Source: Metabacillus malikii
GTDB taxonomy: Bacteria > Bacillota > Bacilli > Bacillales > Bacillaceae
Length of the DNA stretch: 64,000 nt
Direction of reading: 5' to 3'
NCBI RefSeq assembly: GCF_030813355.1
Contig: NZ_JAUSUD010000019.1
Location: 35,164-99,163, forward strand
The number at the start of each line of letters is the position of its first letter. The stretch's first letter is position 1. A model generated the notes under the pieces. The model saw nothing but the letters and a program-made list of their open reading frames with translations, was not told where the DNA came from and searched no databases. A program made the translations under genes and the position numbers. Below, in pieces: positions 1 through 8,942 of this stretch.

Positions 1-314
1 TTAGGGAAGTTCCATTTAGCTATGCCCTAGATGCGAAGCAAATCTACAAGGACGTAGAGGATGAAGCGGTTTTAGTCCAAGGGGTTATTGATTGTTTAAT
101 CGAAGAAGAGGATGGTTTAGTTCTAATCGATTACAAAACAGATTCAATTACAGGACGTTTTCAAGGTGGAATTACTGAGGCAGAACCAATATTAAAAGAA
201 AGATACAGAGTTCAAATTGAATTATATACGAAAGCAATCGAAGCAATTACACGACGACCATTGAAAGAAAAATATTTATACTTTTTTGATGGTGGGTATT
301 TGCTCGATATGTAA
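1..314 (+). CDS. addA: AddA helicase-nuclease, C-terminal end (partial)
   Basis: The window opens inside a gene; codons are in frame from base 3 to the TAA at 312-314, giving about 103 residues. The peptide carries a RecB-type nuclease signature: a GVID segment, then LIDYKTD, then a downstream [12 protein letters not shown] segment, matching the metal-binding Asp and the D-x-K/QxxxY motifs of the AddA C-terminal nuclease. AddA is the helicase/nuclease subunit of the AddAB enzyme that resects double-strand breaks and loads RecA. sbcD-sbcC follow on the same strand, as they do after addAB in related bacilli. The 5' part of the gene lies outside the window, so helicase motifs cannot be checked. 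Confidence 0.88.
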   Translation, partial: REVPFSYALDAKQIYKDVEDEAVLVQGVIDCLIEEEDGLVLIDYKTDSITGRFQGGITEAEPILKERYRVQIELYTKAIEAITRRPLKEKYLYFFDGGYLLDM

Positions 315-369
315 GTTAGACGGTAGTAAATTGGCGTTTTTACGCCTTCCTTACTACCTCTTTCATTTA

Positions 370-1026
370 GGCTGTTTTCTAAAAGATTGTGGCTTTTTGC
401 ACTAACCTATTTAAGGATTTGTTGGAGCTATGAGGCTCCTGCTGGATGCGTGGGAAGCCACTGAAAAAGTATACTGACTTCTGATAAGTATCTACTTTTA
501 GCTATTTCTTATATAGATAATGTGCTTATCCTACGTATAGTTTGATTGGAGCGGAAGTGCGAGACTCCTGCGGGATGAGTGGGAGAGCTGAGACCCCGCA
601 GGCGTTTGCGCCGAGGAGGCTCAGCACCCACCCCGCGGAAAGCGAGTACTGCAGCGGAAATCAAACTGAACGTCAACTCTGTAAGATAAATTCTATTTTT
701 CTATAAACAAGACTTTTTCAGTGGTCTCATGCGTGGGAGAGGTGAGACCCCGCAAGCGTTTACGCTGAGGAGAACGAAAAGCGTAGGCGGCTTGCTCATC
801 GACGTACAAACTGGAGGGGCATCGACTGAGATAAAGGAATCACGATGAGCCGTATGGCGAATCGATGATGACTTATCGTAGGGAGATGACCTGAAGTTTG
901 CTTGTTCGTGCCGCAAGGAGCTATGAGGCTCACCACCCACCCCCGCTATTGCTGAGTACCGTAGCGGAGACAAGCCTAAACGACAACTCAGTTAAAATTA
1001 AAAGCAACAATGTTTACGAAAACAGC
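370..1026 (+). repeat. GC-rich intergenic repeat element, copy 1 (interrupted by a sibling element)
   Basis: The 800-base gap between addA and sbcD holds no convincing gene. It holds a copy of a repeat family seen again at 24295-24666, 38574-38792 (reversed) and, degenerate, at 60738-60871. The ends are inverted (GGCTGTTTTC at 370, GAAAACAGC ending at 1026). The family core contains GAGACTCCTGCGGGAT, TGAGACCCCGCA and CCACCCCGCGGAAAGCGAGTA-like blocks. This copy is split by an insertion at 456-728. It also carries an extra internal module (about 769-920) shared with the 24.4 kb copy. Just past its right end, an 11-bp perfect hairpin (1015-1025 with 1064-1074) reuses the terminal motif. Confidence 0.8.
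456..728 (+). mobile_element. Nested MITE-like insertion with terminal inverted repeats and target duplication
   Basis: A 273-bp segment interrupts the larger repeat. Near its ends lie perfect 13-bp inverted repeats, CCACTGAAAAAGT at 458-470 and ACTTTTTCAGTGG at 712-724. It is flanked by a direct duplication ATGCGTGGGA at 446-455 and 729-738, which is part of the host repeat's own consensus. Inside is another copy of the same GC-rich core (about 548-658), bounded by its own complementary arms GTTTGATT (540-547) and AATCAAAC (659-666). It has no transposase and no coding capacity, so it would have to be mobilised in trans. Confidence 0.78.
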
Positions 1027-1115
1027 ATTCATTTATATGAATAATTAATGTTTATTTGTTTAACTGTTTTCGTAGATTGTTTTTATGTAACAAGTGAAAA
1101 AGGGGATGAAAAAAG

Positions 1116-2300
1116 TTGAGGATTTTGCATACAGCGGATTGGCATTTAGGACGTTCATTAGAAGGACGTAGCAGACTTTTAGAACAAGCGGATTTTATCG
1201 ATGAGCTTGTTAAAATTGTTGAAGAAGAAGAGGTAGATATGATTTTAATGGCTGGTGATGCGTTTGATACAGTGAATCCCCCAGCTGCTGCAGAACAATT
1301 GTTTTATGATGGAATTTCACGATTATCGGATTATGGAAAAAGACCAATCGTTGTCATCGCCGGGAACCATGATAACCCTGATAGACTTTCAGCAGCTTCT
1401 CCTTTAGCTGGTAATCACTCGATCCATCTCATCGGTTATCCTACATCGGATGTATTACGAGTCGATGTCCCACGCGCCCAGCAGCAGATGATGCTCGCGG
1501 CATTAGCCTATCCTTCTGAAGCAAGGCTAGAACAAGTGTTATCAGAGAGTCATGATGAAGTGCTATTAAGAGATAAATATGATCAAAGAATTAGAGATTT
1601 ATTTTCAATAATGAGCAAGCAGTTTCGGAATGATACAGTGAACATGGCAATGAGTCATATACATGTGGCAGGTGGAAGCTCCTCTGATTCAGAGCGACCA
1701 ATTGAAGTAGGTGGAGCCTACACAGTTGCAGCGACAAGCATGCCTGAAGCAGCACAATATGTAGCATTAGGTCATCTGCATCGGCCGCAAACGATAAAAA
1801 GGGCAACATCTCTAACAAGGTATTCTGGTTCACCACTGGCTTATAGTTTTTCAGAAATTGGTTATGCCAAATCCGTTACAATTATAGATGCTGAACCGAA
1901 TCAGCCTGTTGAAATAAAAGAAATCCCACTTTCCTCTGGAAAACCGCTTGTCAAATGGAAAGCAACAGAAGGGATTAGTCAGGTCCATAAATGGCTTGAG
2001 GATGGCCGTGACGCATCTGCTTGGATTGATTTAGAAATCCATTTAACATCAACTTTATCAATTGAAGAGATTCACCGACTTAGAAAATGGCATGCTGGAT
2101 TTATTCATATTCGTCCGGTGTTTTCGACTGATCAAACCATTACTGAGACGAGGCAAGCGAATTTACCAATAGACCAATTGTTTACACAATTTTATGAGAA
2201 GCAAACAGGTGGAGCAAAACCAGAGGAAGAACTAATTAAGTTATTTCTAGAGCTTATAAATGAAGATGATGAGAGTACTGGGGAAGGTGAGCGTGAATGA
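1116..2300 (+). CDS. sbcD: SbcD, Mre11-type nuclease subunit
   Basis: This encodes a 394-residue metallophosphoesterase of the SbcD/Mre11 family, the nuclease subunit of the SbcCD complex that cuts hairpins and processes DNA ends. The phosphoesterase motifs are all visible: D8 and H10 in TADWHLG, D48 in MAGDAFD, N84-H85 in AGNHDN, then SHIHVAG and GHLHRPQ histidines near residues 180-225. The start is a TTG at 1116 preceded by an AAGGGG-type SD; the protein opens with the canonical MRILHTADWH. It is translationally coupled to sbcC, whose ATG overlaps its stop by four bases. Full length for the family. Confidence 0.95.
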   Translation: MRILHTADWHLGRSLEGRSRLLEQADFIDELVKIVEEEEVDMILMAGDAFDTVNPPAAAEQLFYDGISRLSDYGKRPIVVIAGNHDNPDRLSAASPLAGNHSIHLIGYPTSDVLRVDVPRAQQQMMLAALAYPSEARLEQVLSESHDEVLLRDKYDQRIRDLFSIMSKQFRNDTVNMAMSHIHVAGGSSSDSERPIEVGGAYTVAATSMPEAAQYVALGHLHRPQTIKRATSLTRYSGSPLAYSFSEIGYAKSVTIIDAEPNQPVEIKEIPLSSGKPLVKWKATEGISQVHKWLEDGRDASAWIDLEIHLTSTLSIEEIHRLRKWHAGFIHIRPVFSTDQTITETRQANLPIDQLFTQFYEKQTGGAKPEEELIKLFLELINEDDESTGEGERE

Positions 2301-5300
2301 AACCGATTCAATTAACAGTATCAGGATTGCATAGCTTTAGAGAAAAGCAAACGATTCAATTTGATACTCTTTGTGATGGTGGAATATTTGGGATTTTTGG
2401 ACCGACTGGAAGTGGGAAATCATCTATACTAGATGCGATGACATTAGCTTTATACGGGAAGGTAGAGCGGGCTGCAAATAATACGCACGGCATTTTAAAT
2501 CATGCTGAAGATAGTTTAAGTGTTTCCTTTACGTTTGAATTAGAAAGTGCCTCATCTAAAAAGAGTTATACGGTAGAACGTGTATTTAAGCGTGCCGATG
2601 AAATGAAAGTAAAAACGTCGATTTGCCGTTTAATAGAAGTAAATGAAGAATCAATCGTTCTAGCAGATAAAGCGGTAGAAGTGAATGATAAGATTAATGG
2701 TTTACTAGGATTAACAATTGATGATTTTACGAGAGCAGTTGTTTTACCTCAAGGGAAATTTGCTGAATTTCTTTCCTTAAAAGGTGCTGAACGAAGACAG
2801 ATGCTGCAACGCTTATTTCATCTCGAACAATATGGCGATCAATTGTTGAAGAAATTACGCACAAGACTTGCTTCAACAAAAATAAAACGTAACGAACTCG
2901 AAGCGGAAAAAAGTGGGCTTGGGGACGCTTCAAGTGCTGCGGTTACACAGGCAGAGGAACAGTTAAAAGCTGCGAACATCTTACTTATGAAAAGACAAGC
3001 TGAGCTTGAGAATATCACGAAAAAGTTTGAAGAGAAACAGAAAATCTGGGAGCTTCAACTAGAAAAAGATAAGCTAAAAAAAGAAAAATCGTTGTTAGAA
3101 ATAAAGAAAGACGATATTGCTCAATTACAACAACAAATTAAGAAGGCAGAAGAGGCAGAAGTATTAAAGCCTTATGCAGAGGCATTACAAACAATTAAGC
3201 AAGAGAGGCAAGCTGCGGAAATCCAACTTCAAATTGCTGAAAAAAATTATGCGGCCATAAAAGAGAAGTATGAAAAGGAAAATGCAGCATATGAAGAAAT
3301 TAGATTAGTAAAGAGCGAGCAGGAGCCTAAGCTTGTAGCTCAAAAAGAAAAGCTATTATACCTCCAACAAGTCGATGAGGAACGTCAATCAGAACAAAAG
3401 AAACTAGTACTTCTACAAAAAAATTATTCAACGATTGAAGACCAAATGGCTAAAGGTAAACAAGAATTATCAAAGGCAGAATCGTTAGTCGAAAAAGCGG
3501 TTGTGAAGCAACAACAATTGAAAGAGGAGATTATAAGTAATACCGTTTCATTAAAAGAAAGAGAAATGGTCCGTGCTGCAATAGATGCTAAAAATCAAAT
3601 TGTCCAAAACAAGCAAAAGCTCGATGAAACAACCGAGATATTAACTAAAAAGTTACACACTGTTGAAATTGAGAAAGAGAATTTAAATAAAGTTAGTAAC
3701 GAGTTGCTAGACTGTAAGAAACTACTACGTGAGAAGTTTGGCATAATAAACAACTTGTATTTTCTTACCTCTGAACGTGAGAAGGAACATAGTGTATTAG
3801 TTAACAAGATTAAAAATAGGCTAGACTTTCAACTTAAACAAGAAGAGATAGCTGCAAGCCATAAACTTGCTTTAAAACTTGTCAACCAGTTACATGATGG
3901 TGAGCCATGTCCTGTCTGTGGTTCATGTACTCATCCAAACCCTGCTCATGATAATGAGGCCTTGGAAGTATCCAGTAATCAATCGGATATCATCAAGCAG
4001 CAATTAGAACAAGTACAAGCCTTAGGTCAAGAAGGAAGCTCGATAAAAATTAAATTAGAAGGTCTCTCACAACAGTTAGTGTCTGAGTTCACGTTTTTAC
4101 AAAGCATCGTAAAAGTAGATGAACGAACAGTTGAGAAACTCATCGAAGAAGATTTGCCAAATGAGCAAGGTTATCAATTACTTCATAATGAGTATAAAGT
4201 TATTATGCAAGATTACTTACAATTGAAGCGTAGCGTCGAAGCAATAATCAAACAACTAAGAAATTTACAGCAAGAAGAAGTTAGGAAAACGGATTTAATA
4301 GCAGCAACGGATAAGGATTGTCAAGAATGGCAAGAAAAGCAGAAGCAATTGAATGATGTATACCAACTTTCTGTCAAAGATTATCAGGAGCAGTTTTCAA
4401 TGATACCTCTTGATTTAGTTGAAAAACGTCAACAAGACTTAACAATGAAGGATAAGGCGATTGAACATTTGAATGAGCGTATTGAAAAAAGCGTCCTTTT
4501 TATTGAAGAACAGCAAGAAAAAGTGAAGCAATGTGAACAAAAAAATCAGCAGTTTCATGAACAAAAAATAGAGTTACAAGCTGCTATAAATACAAGCAAA
4601 CAGCTAATTCTCGAAAAAGATGAAAAATTAAAAGAAGCACATACTACGAAGCCATTCCATCAACAAATTGAACTTGTCACTAGCAGGTTACATGAGTTAA
4701 TAAGTAAGGAAAAAGAGCTTTATAAAATGTGGCAAGAAACAACTCGGGAATTACATGAACACCAAAGTTATCTTGCTGCAAATGAAAAAGCATTTGAGCA
4801 TGTAAAGCAAAGATTAGAAGAAGCGGGACGTAAATGGGTTGAAGCATCTGAAGGAACTTCTTTTATTACAACAGAAGAAACGCTTTACTCTATCATTCCT
4901 CATGCAGAAAAAATGAGCATTAAAAAAGAAATTGAAAATTATCAGGACAGGATGAAGCAATTAAAAACAAGCTTACAACAAATAGACGAAAAACTTGCAT
5001 CTAATCAAGTAACCGTTGAAGAATGGCAACAGCTGCAACAATTAAAGAATGAAGTAAAGGAGTTAGTGGATGAAGCACATTCAGTAAAAGGAGCAGCTAA
5101 TCAGACTTTAACAGAATTATTAAAAAAACATGAACGGTTTATGGAGATTGAAAAGCAGCAAGTAAAGCTAGATGATTTACTGCAAAAACTTGAAAAATTA
5201 CAATCAGTTTTCAAAGGTAACAGCTTTGTAGAATATGTTGCGGAAGAACAGCTTATCCAAGTTAGCAAATCAGCCTCGGAAAGACTTAGCTTGTTAACTC

Positions 5301-5689
5301 GTGGGAGATATGCAATCGAGGTTGATTCACAAGGTGGATTTATTATGCGAGATGATGCAAATGGTGGCGTCAGAAGACCGGTATCGTCACTCTCAGGTGG
5401 GGAAACATTCTTAACATCATTAGCATTAGCACTTTCTTTATCGACACAAATCCAATTACGTGGCGAGTATCCGTTGCAATTTTTCTTCTTGGATGAGGGC
5501 TTTGGTACATTGGATGCGGACTTACTTGATACGGTTGTGACATCACTCGAAAAATTACAAGCTCAAAATCTATCAGTAGGTGTCATCAGTCACGTAGCTG
5601 AGCTAAGAGCACGATTACCGAAAAAGCTTATCGTCACTCCAGCTGAGCCTTCTGGAAAAGGAACGACGGTTTCGATTGAGACGATTTAG
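2297..5689 (+). CDS. sbcC: SbcC, Rad50-type SMC ATPase
   Basis: This 1130-residue protein is the ATPase and tether subunit of the SbcCD DNA-end-processing nuclease. Walker A is GPTGSGKS at residues 35-42. Two long Gln/Lys/Glu-rich coiled coils occupy roughly 180-530 and 560-960. Between them is a CPVC zinc hook at 538-541, which dimerises the coiled coils through zinc. The C-terminal lobe has the signature SSLSGGETFL and the Walker B FFFLDEGFGTLD (D1066, catalytic E1067). The ATGA overlap with sbcD indicates one operon. A hairpin at 5799-5846 follows. I see no truncation or frameshift. Confidence 0.95.
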   Translation: MKPIQLTVSGLHSFREKQTIQFDTLCDGGIFGIFGPTGSGKSSILDAMTLALYGKVERAANNTHGILNHAEDSLSVSFTFELESASSKKSYTVERVFKRADEMKVKTSICRLIEVNEESIVLADKAVEVNDKINGLLGLTIDDFTRAVVLPQGKFAEFLSLKGAERRQMLQRLFHLEQYGDQLLKKLRTRLASTKIKRNELEAEKSGLGDASSAAVTQAEEQLKAANILLMKRQAELENITKKFEEKQKIWELQLEKDKLKKEKSLLEIKKDDIAQLQQQIKKAEEAEVLKPYAEALQTIKQERQAAEIQLQIAEKNYAAIKEKYEKENAAYEEIRLVKSEQEPKLVAQKEKLLYLQQVDEERQSEQKKLVLLQKNYSTIEDQMAKGKQELSKAESLVEKAVVKQQQLKEEIISNTVSLKEREMVRAAIDAKNQIVQNKQKLDETTEILTKKLHTVEIEKENLNKVSNELLDCKKLLREKFGIINNLYFLTSEREKEHSVLVNKIKNRLDFQLKQEEIAASHKLALKLVNQLHDGEPCPVCGSCTHPNPAHDNEALEVSSNQSDIIKQQLEQVQALGQEGSSIKIKLEGLSQQLVSEFTFLQSIVKVDERTVEKLIEEDLPNEQGYQLLHNEYKVIMQDYLQLKRSVEAIIKQLRNLQQEEVRKTDLIAATDKDCQEWQEKQKQLNDVYQLSVKDYQEQFSMIPLDLVEKRQQDLTMKDKAIEHLNERIEKSVLFIEEQQEKVKQCEQKNQQFHEQKIELQAAINTSKQLILEKDEKLKEAHTTKPFHQQIELVTSRLHELISKEKELYKMWQETTRELHEHQSYLAANEKAFEHVKQRLEEAGRKWVEASEGTSFITTEETLYSIIPHAEKMSIKKEIENYQDRMKQLKTSLQQIDEKLASNQVTVEEWQQLQQLKNEVKELVDEAHSVKGAANQTLTELLKKHERFMEIEKQQVKLDDLLQKLEKLQSVFKGNSFVEYVAEEQLIQVSKSASERLSLLTRGRYAIEVDSQGGFIMRDDANGGVRRPVSSLSGGETFLTSLALALSLSTQIQLRGEYPLQFFFLDEGFGTLDADLLDTVVTSLEKLQAQNLSVGVISHVAELRARLPKKLIVTPAEPSGKGTTVSIETI

Positions 5690-5798
5690 ATTCAAAGAAA
5701 TTATTAAAAATAATATGCCTCTGTATATTGGTTGTTGAAACAGCGATAATATAAAATATTCAAGCGTAGTCATATGCACAACGAATAAAAGTAAAATC

Positions 5799-5846
5799 GG
5801 TCAGACCCCTTATATACAAACGATAGACAAGTAGAGGGGTCCGACC
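5799..5846. terminator. Bidirectional terminator between sbcC and gerPF
   Basis: Arms GGTCAGACCCCT (5799-5810) and AGGGGTCCGACC (5835-5846) pair over 12 positions with one mismatch, around a 24-base loop. The hairpin is followed by T-rich sequence on the plus strand. It sits between the convergent sbcC and gerP transcripts. Confidence 0.7.
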
Positions 5847-5859
5847 TTTATATTCAAGT

Positions 5860-6078
5860 TTAATTATTTGCGGTCATGTTTTGGTCTGCGACATCAGGAT
5901 CGATCATGTTAGTAGCATTTAAGACATTGTTGACGACATGGAAATCTCCTGTGTTTCCAGCACCAGACCCAGAGGCTGTTTTTGATTGACTTTTAGGTGA
6001 TAAATAAAATGAATCTCCAAAGTTTACGACACCACCACCAACACTATTAATCTTTATTGGACCTACGATTGCTGGCAT
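5860..6078 (-). CDS. gerPF: Spore germination protein GerPF
   Basis: This 72-residue protein opens with MPAIVGPIKINSVGGG and contains NFGDSFYLSPKS and GSGAGNTGDF, the pattern of GerPF/GerPA-type proteins. In Bacillus the gerP products are made in the mother cell and are needed for germinants to pass the spore coat. It is the last gene of a six-gene minus-strand operon in the standard order A-B-C-D-E-F. It is paralogous to GerPA at the other end; the FYLSPKS stretch and its position support PF. An AAAGGAT-type SD precedes the ATG. Confidence 0.92.
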   Translation of the reverse strand: MPAIVGPIKINSVGGGVVNFGDSFYLSPKSQSKTASGSGAGNTGDFHVVNNVLNATNMIDPDVADQNMTANN

Positions 6079-6160
6079 ATAAAAAACATCCTTTTTGATT
6101 TCTCTAGTACTTTACTCTATGCATACAAGTTGAAAATCGTTCTCTAAAGATGTCTTTGAA

Positions 6161-6526
6161 TTAATCTAGAGGATGTCTAATATGAAGTATTCGTGATTCG
6201 CATTTTATATCTTTTGATGAACCGATTTGAAAGACGGCTGCACTAGACAGAGCGGTTACTGAAACCGTATTGACATTTATACTAGCATTTTCATGAAAAA
6301 AGCTTGTAGTGATTCTTTCATAAAATATCGGATACGGAATGTCTTCATCAAAGACTGGATATTGATGAAGGTTACCTTCATTCCCGAAATATTTTTCCTC
6401 TTCACGTTGCTCAGCTAATACTTTTACGTTTGGTGTAATATTCATAGAGTCACCAATCGAAAACACAGAGCTTAAACCGATAGAGTTGACATAAACGGAC
6501 TTTACTTTAGAAAACCGGCTAATCAT
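6161..6526 (-). CDS. gerPE: Spore germination protein GerPE
   Basis: This 121-residue GerPE is the fifth gene of the gerP operon. The N-terminus (SKVKSVYVNSIGLSSVFSIG) and a second region near residues 88-107 (NTVSVTALSSAAVFQIGSS) carry the repeated 'V..I..SSVF.IGD' module found in GerP proteins, so the protein looks internally duplicated. Its ATG overlaps the gerPD stop (ATGA), implying translational coupling. It would act in spore-coat permeability to germinants. No signal peptide or membrane segment is seen. Confidence 0.9.
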   Translation of the reverse strand: MISRFSKVKSVYVNSIGLSSVFSIGDSMNITPNVKVLAEQREEEKYFGNEGNLHQYPVFDEDIPYPIFYERITTSFFHENASINVNTVSVTALSSAAVFQIGSSKDIKCESRILHIRHPLD

Positions 6527-6699
6527 TGCGGAGCCAGCGGTACATACGGACCAATAATTAACGATTCTGGAGGTGTATCAAATATGGACGACATCGAAAT
6601 GGTATTTGTATCACCGATTAAAAAAACCGATGAACTAGATACACCAACGACCCGTATACACTCAACATGGATATTTCGATTCACAACGGTGAAATTCAT
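6523..6699 (-). CDS. gerPD: Spore germination protein GerPD (58 residues)
   Basis: This is a short gene read directly from the minus strand. The protein starts MNFTVVNRNIHVECIRVVGV, then SSSSVFLIGDTNTISMSSIF, and ends DTPPESLIIGPYVPLAPQ. This is the GerPD pattern, including the conserved DTPPESLIIGP tail. It overlaps gerPC upstream and gerPE downstream by four bases each (ATGA), so three consecutive genes are coupled. The length is normal for the family. It would act with the other GerP proteins in letting germinants reach their receptors. Confidence 0.92.
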   Translation of the reverse strand: MNFTVVNRNIHVECIRVVGVSSSSVFLIGDTNTISMSSIFDTPPESLIIGPYVPLAPQ

Positions 6700-7322
6700 G
6701 GTGTTCCTCCTTCTTTTGGTAAGTGTTGCATGAAGTGTGTAATAGAATCTTCAACATCTTTTTTGACCTTGTTAACAATTCGGTCTTTATGTTCAGAAAA
6801 TTGATGGACATCATTAATTGGCTGGCTATTCATGTAATACTGGATCCTGCCATCAACTTGTTTTCGGATGTCTTCAATGATATGTCTTCTATGTGGCTCA
6901 TCTAATCGTAACTGTAATTGTTGTTCGGCAGCTTCAAGATAAGCGATACAATCTTTATTTAAAAAATGTTGTATCTCCTCATGACATTGCTGGAAAAGCT
7001 GTTCATTTAATTGTCTATGTTGCTGTTGACTTGTGACATCATTATGAATATTCATATTTTGATGCTGAACCTCAAATTGGTCGATTTGATTAGGATCTGT
7101 AGGATTTAAGCCGATGTTTAAGGTACCTTCTAATCGTTCAACCTTTAGCTGATCAAATTTATATTCAATTTTCTCGATATTTGTACTCGGTTTACTTTTG
7201 ATTTCTTCAACTTCCGATTGAAGAGCGTCAATTGTCTTTGAGAGTTGATTCAGCTTTTGCTCTTGATGCTGTATATATTGTTGGAGCTGGTGCAGGCTTT
7301 TCATCATTTCATTTGTGTACAT
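6696..7322 (-). CDS. gerPC: Spore germination protein GerPC
   Basis: This 208-residue GerPC is the only larger member of the GerP set. The first 50 residues form a Gln-rich coiled coil (LHQLQQYIQHQEQKLNQLSK and onward). A middle block contains KVERLEGTLNIGLNP, typical of GerPC, and the remainder is charged and helical. I chose the ATG at 7322 (MYTNEMMK), with a GGGGTG SD about six bases upstream, over an in-frame ATG 18 bases earlier that has no SD. It ends in an ATGA overlap with gerPD. Confidence 0.9.
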   Translation of the reverse strand: MYTNEMMKSLHQLQQYIQHQEQKLNQLSKTIDALQSEVEEIKSKPSTNIEKIEYKFDQLKVERLEGTLNIGLNPTDPNQIDQFEVQHQNMNIHNDVTSQQQHRQLNEQLFQQCHEEIQHFLNKDCIAYLEAAEQQLQLRLDEPHRRHIIEDIRKQVDGRIQYYMNSQPINDVHQFSEHKDRIVNKVKKDVEDSITHFMQHLPKEGGTP

Positions 7323-7426
7323 AGTGTTCACCCCGTTCATTCACAAAAGTTGCTACAATAAATATATGCACCACGTTCATTTGGGTGAATGCCTATTTAG
7401 GTTTGCTACTTAACCATTCGTAATTA

Positions 7427-7657
7427 TTATGTTACAGGGGATGTTAAAGGAACTGAAAACGTACCTGTTTCCTCTAACACTCCAGTAGGTGATTGAGAAC
7501 CAATTTCCGGTGCTGATTCAGTAAAACCTCCTGTATTATATAGGTTAGAAAGTGGTTTAATAATTCCTGCAGACCCTATTTGAAACACAGAAGAATTATT
7601 GACAGCATCTACACGCAAGTAGTTAATGTTAATTGATTGATTAATATAAAAATTCAT
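7427..7657 (-). CDS. gerPB: Spore germination protein GerPB
   Basis: This 76-residue protein begins MNFYINQSININYLRVDAV and contains SSVFQIGSAGIIKPLSNLYN, closely matching GerPB as I know it. It is the second gene of the gerP operon, 11 bases after gerPA, with a GGAGGG SD. It shares the 'NSSVFQIGS' module with GerPD and GerPE. The predicted role is coat permeability to germinants. About 100 bases separate it from gerPC, the largest gap in the operon; I see no clear terminator there. Confidence 0.92.
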   Translation of the reverse strand: MNFYINQSININYLRVDAVNNSSVFQIGSAGIIKPLSNLYNTGGFTESAPEIGSQSPTGVLEETGTFSVPLTSPVT

Positions 7658-7668
7658 TACCTACCCTC

Positions 7669-7890
7669 CTATAAATTAGCTGCTGTAGGCTGGTCTACTA
7701 CATCATTATCATACGTATTCGTAACAGAATGCTGATTATAAATATTCAATCCGTCTCCAGTATTAAACGAACCGGCCCCAGCAAAAGTTTTTACTTCACT
7801 GTAGGGAGAAATCGTAATACAATCGCCAACATGGACGACACTACTTGAACCGACACTATTTACTTTAAATGCACCTACAATTGCTGGCAT
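7669..7890 (-). CDS. gerPA: Spore germination protein GerPA
   Basis: This 73-residue protein opens [20 protein letters not shown] and includes [14 protein letters not shown], the GerPA pattern. The open frame extends about 55 codons further upstream. I set the start at the ATG at 7890 because an AAAGGA SD lies nine bases before it and the family begins MPAIVG; the in-frame ATG at 7899 directly abuts the SD. It is the first gene of the operon. A CATATTTTGA motif with an upstream AC lies near 7935-7965 on the minus strand and only loosely fits a sigma-K promoter. Confidence 0.9.
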   Translation of the reverse strand: MPAIVGAFKVNSVGSSSVVHVGDCITISPYSEVKTFAGAGSFNTGDGLNIYNQHSVTNTYDNDVVDQPTAANL

Positions 7891-8147
7891 TGTGAACATT
7901 CCTTTTATTAGTTTTATTCCGGTGCAAACCGTCCGTAAGACTCCCAACTCAAAATATGAAGTGATTTTCAGATGTTTAAGCGGGAGATAACAGACACTAA
8001 CACCCCGATTGGTTCCATTAACAATCAGTGGATAGCAATATGTTTGAAGTATCACTTTATGGTTACTTATACTAATATGATTGACCGAGTATTTTTGTGT
8101 AAGATAGTATTGATAACTAATTGTATTACTGTAAGGAGAGATGATTC

Positions 8148-8933
8148 GTGTTTGATGCCCATATACATCTTGACCAATATGAAGTTGAGAACCTAAAGGA
8201 ACAAATATCTATATGGGAGGAAAAAGGTGTCAAGGGAGTGCTGGCAGTTGCTTCGAACTTGAAATCCAGTTATGATACGCTTAAGCTAAAACAGAATTAT
8301 CCGGACTTTGTCTACGCAGCGATCGGTCATCATCCTGAGGGTGATCCTCCAAATGATAAAGATTTATATGAACTAACTGAGTTAATTAGCAAAGAAAGGA
8401 ATAGTTTATCTGGAGTAGGAGAAATTGGTCTCCCAACCTATAAAAAAACAGAGCTTTATGAAATCCACAAACAGGAAAGGTTTATCGATGTTTTGGAAAT
8501 ATTATTAGCAACAGCAAAACAAGAACAGCTACCTGTTTCTTTACATGCAGTACATGAAGAAGCAGAAACGGTATTAGCTTCGCTACGGAAAACACATACC
8601 GTTAGAGCACATTTTCATTGGTTAAAGGCCAAACCTAATATTGTCGACGACATTATCCAAAATGACTTTTATATTTCGGTTACACCAGAAGTATGTTACC
8701 GGGAACGTGACCAAGAGCTTGCTAGGAGAATTCCCATCGACAAGTTATTAATTGAAACAGATGGACCATGGCAGTTTAATGGACCCTTTGAAGATAAACA
8801 AACTACTCCATTATTACTAAAGGATATAACGTCATGTTTAGCGAATATTCTACATATCCCAAAAAAGGAGTTAGCAAATCAACTTGTCCTAAATGCAAAA
8901 CAGTTTTGGAATACGATGAATGAATATACATAG
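8148..8933 (+). CDS. TatD-family metal-dependent hydrolase
   Basis: This 261-residue amidohydrolase-fold protein belongs to the TatD family of metal-dependent DNases/hydrolases. Metal-ligand motifs in order: DAHIHLD at the N-terminus, GVGEIGLP (Glu) near 96, [10 protein letters not shown] near 134, HFHWLKAK near 160, and ETDGPWQF near 207. The start is GTG at 8148, seven bases after an AAGGAGAG SD; the family begins with F/I-D-x-H-x-H. It diverges from gerPA and runs into yisK ten bases later, so it is probably cotranscribed with yisK. The substrate is not predictable from sequence. Confidence 0.85.
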   Translation: MFDAHIHLDQYEVENLKEQISIWEEKGVKGVLAVASNLKSSYDTLKLKQNYPDFVYAAIGHHPEGDPPNDKDLYELTELISKERNSLSGVGEIGLPTYKKTELYEIHKQERFIDVLEILLATAKQEQLPVSLHAVHEEAETVLASLRKTHTVRAHFHWLKAKPNIVDDIIQNDFYISVTPEVCYRERDQELARRIPIDKLLIETDGPWQFNGPFEDKQTTPLLLKDITSCLANILHIPKKELANQLVLNAKQFWNTMNEYT

Positions 8934-8942
8934 GAGGTTTTT

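Noticed and set aside
701..973. Minus-strand open frame of 90 codons across the repeat cluster upstream of sbcD
   Set aside because: It lies entirely in repeat copy 1, has no convincing SD, and similar frames over copy 2 are not conserved as protein; it is a by-product of GC-rich repeat sequence.
7930..7965. Sigma-K promoter for gerPA
   Set aside because: CATATTTTGA with an upstream AC only partly fits the consensus, so it is mentioned in the gene entry but not listed as a feature.
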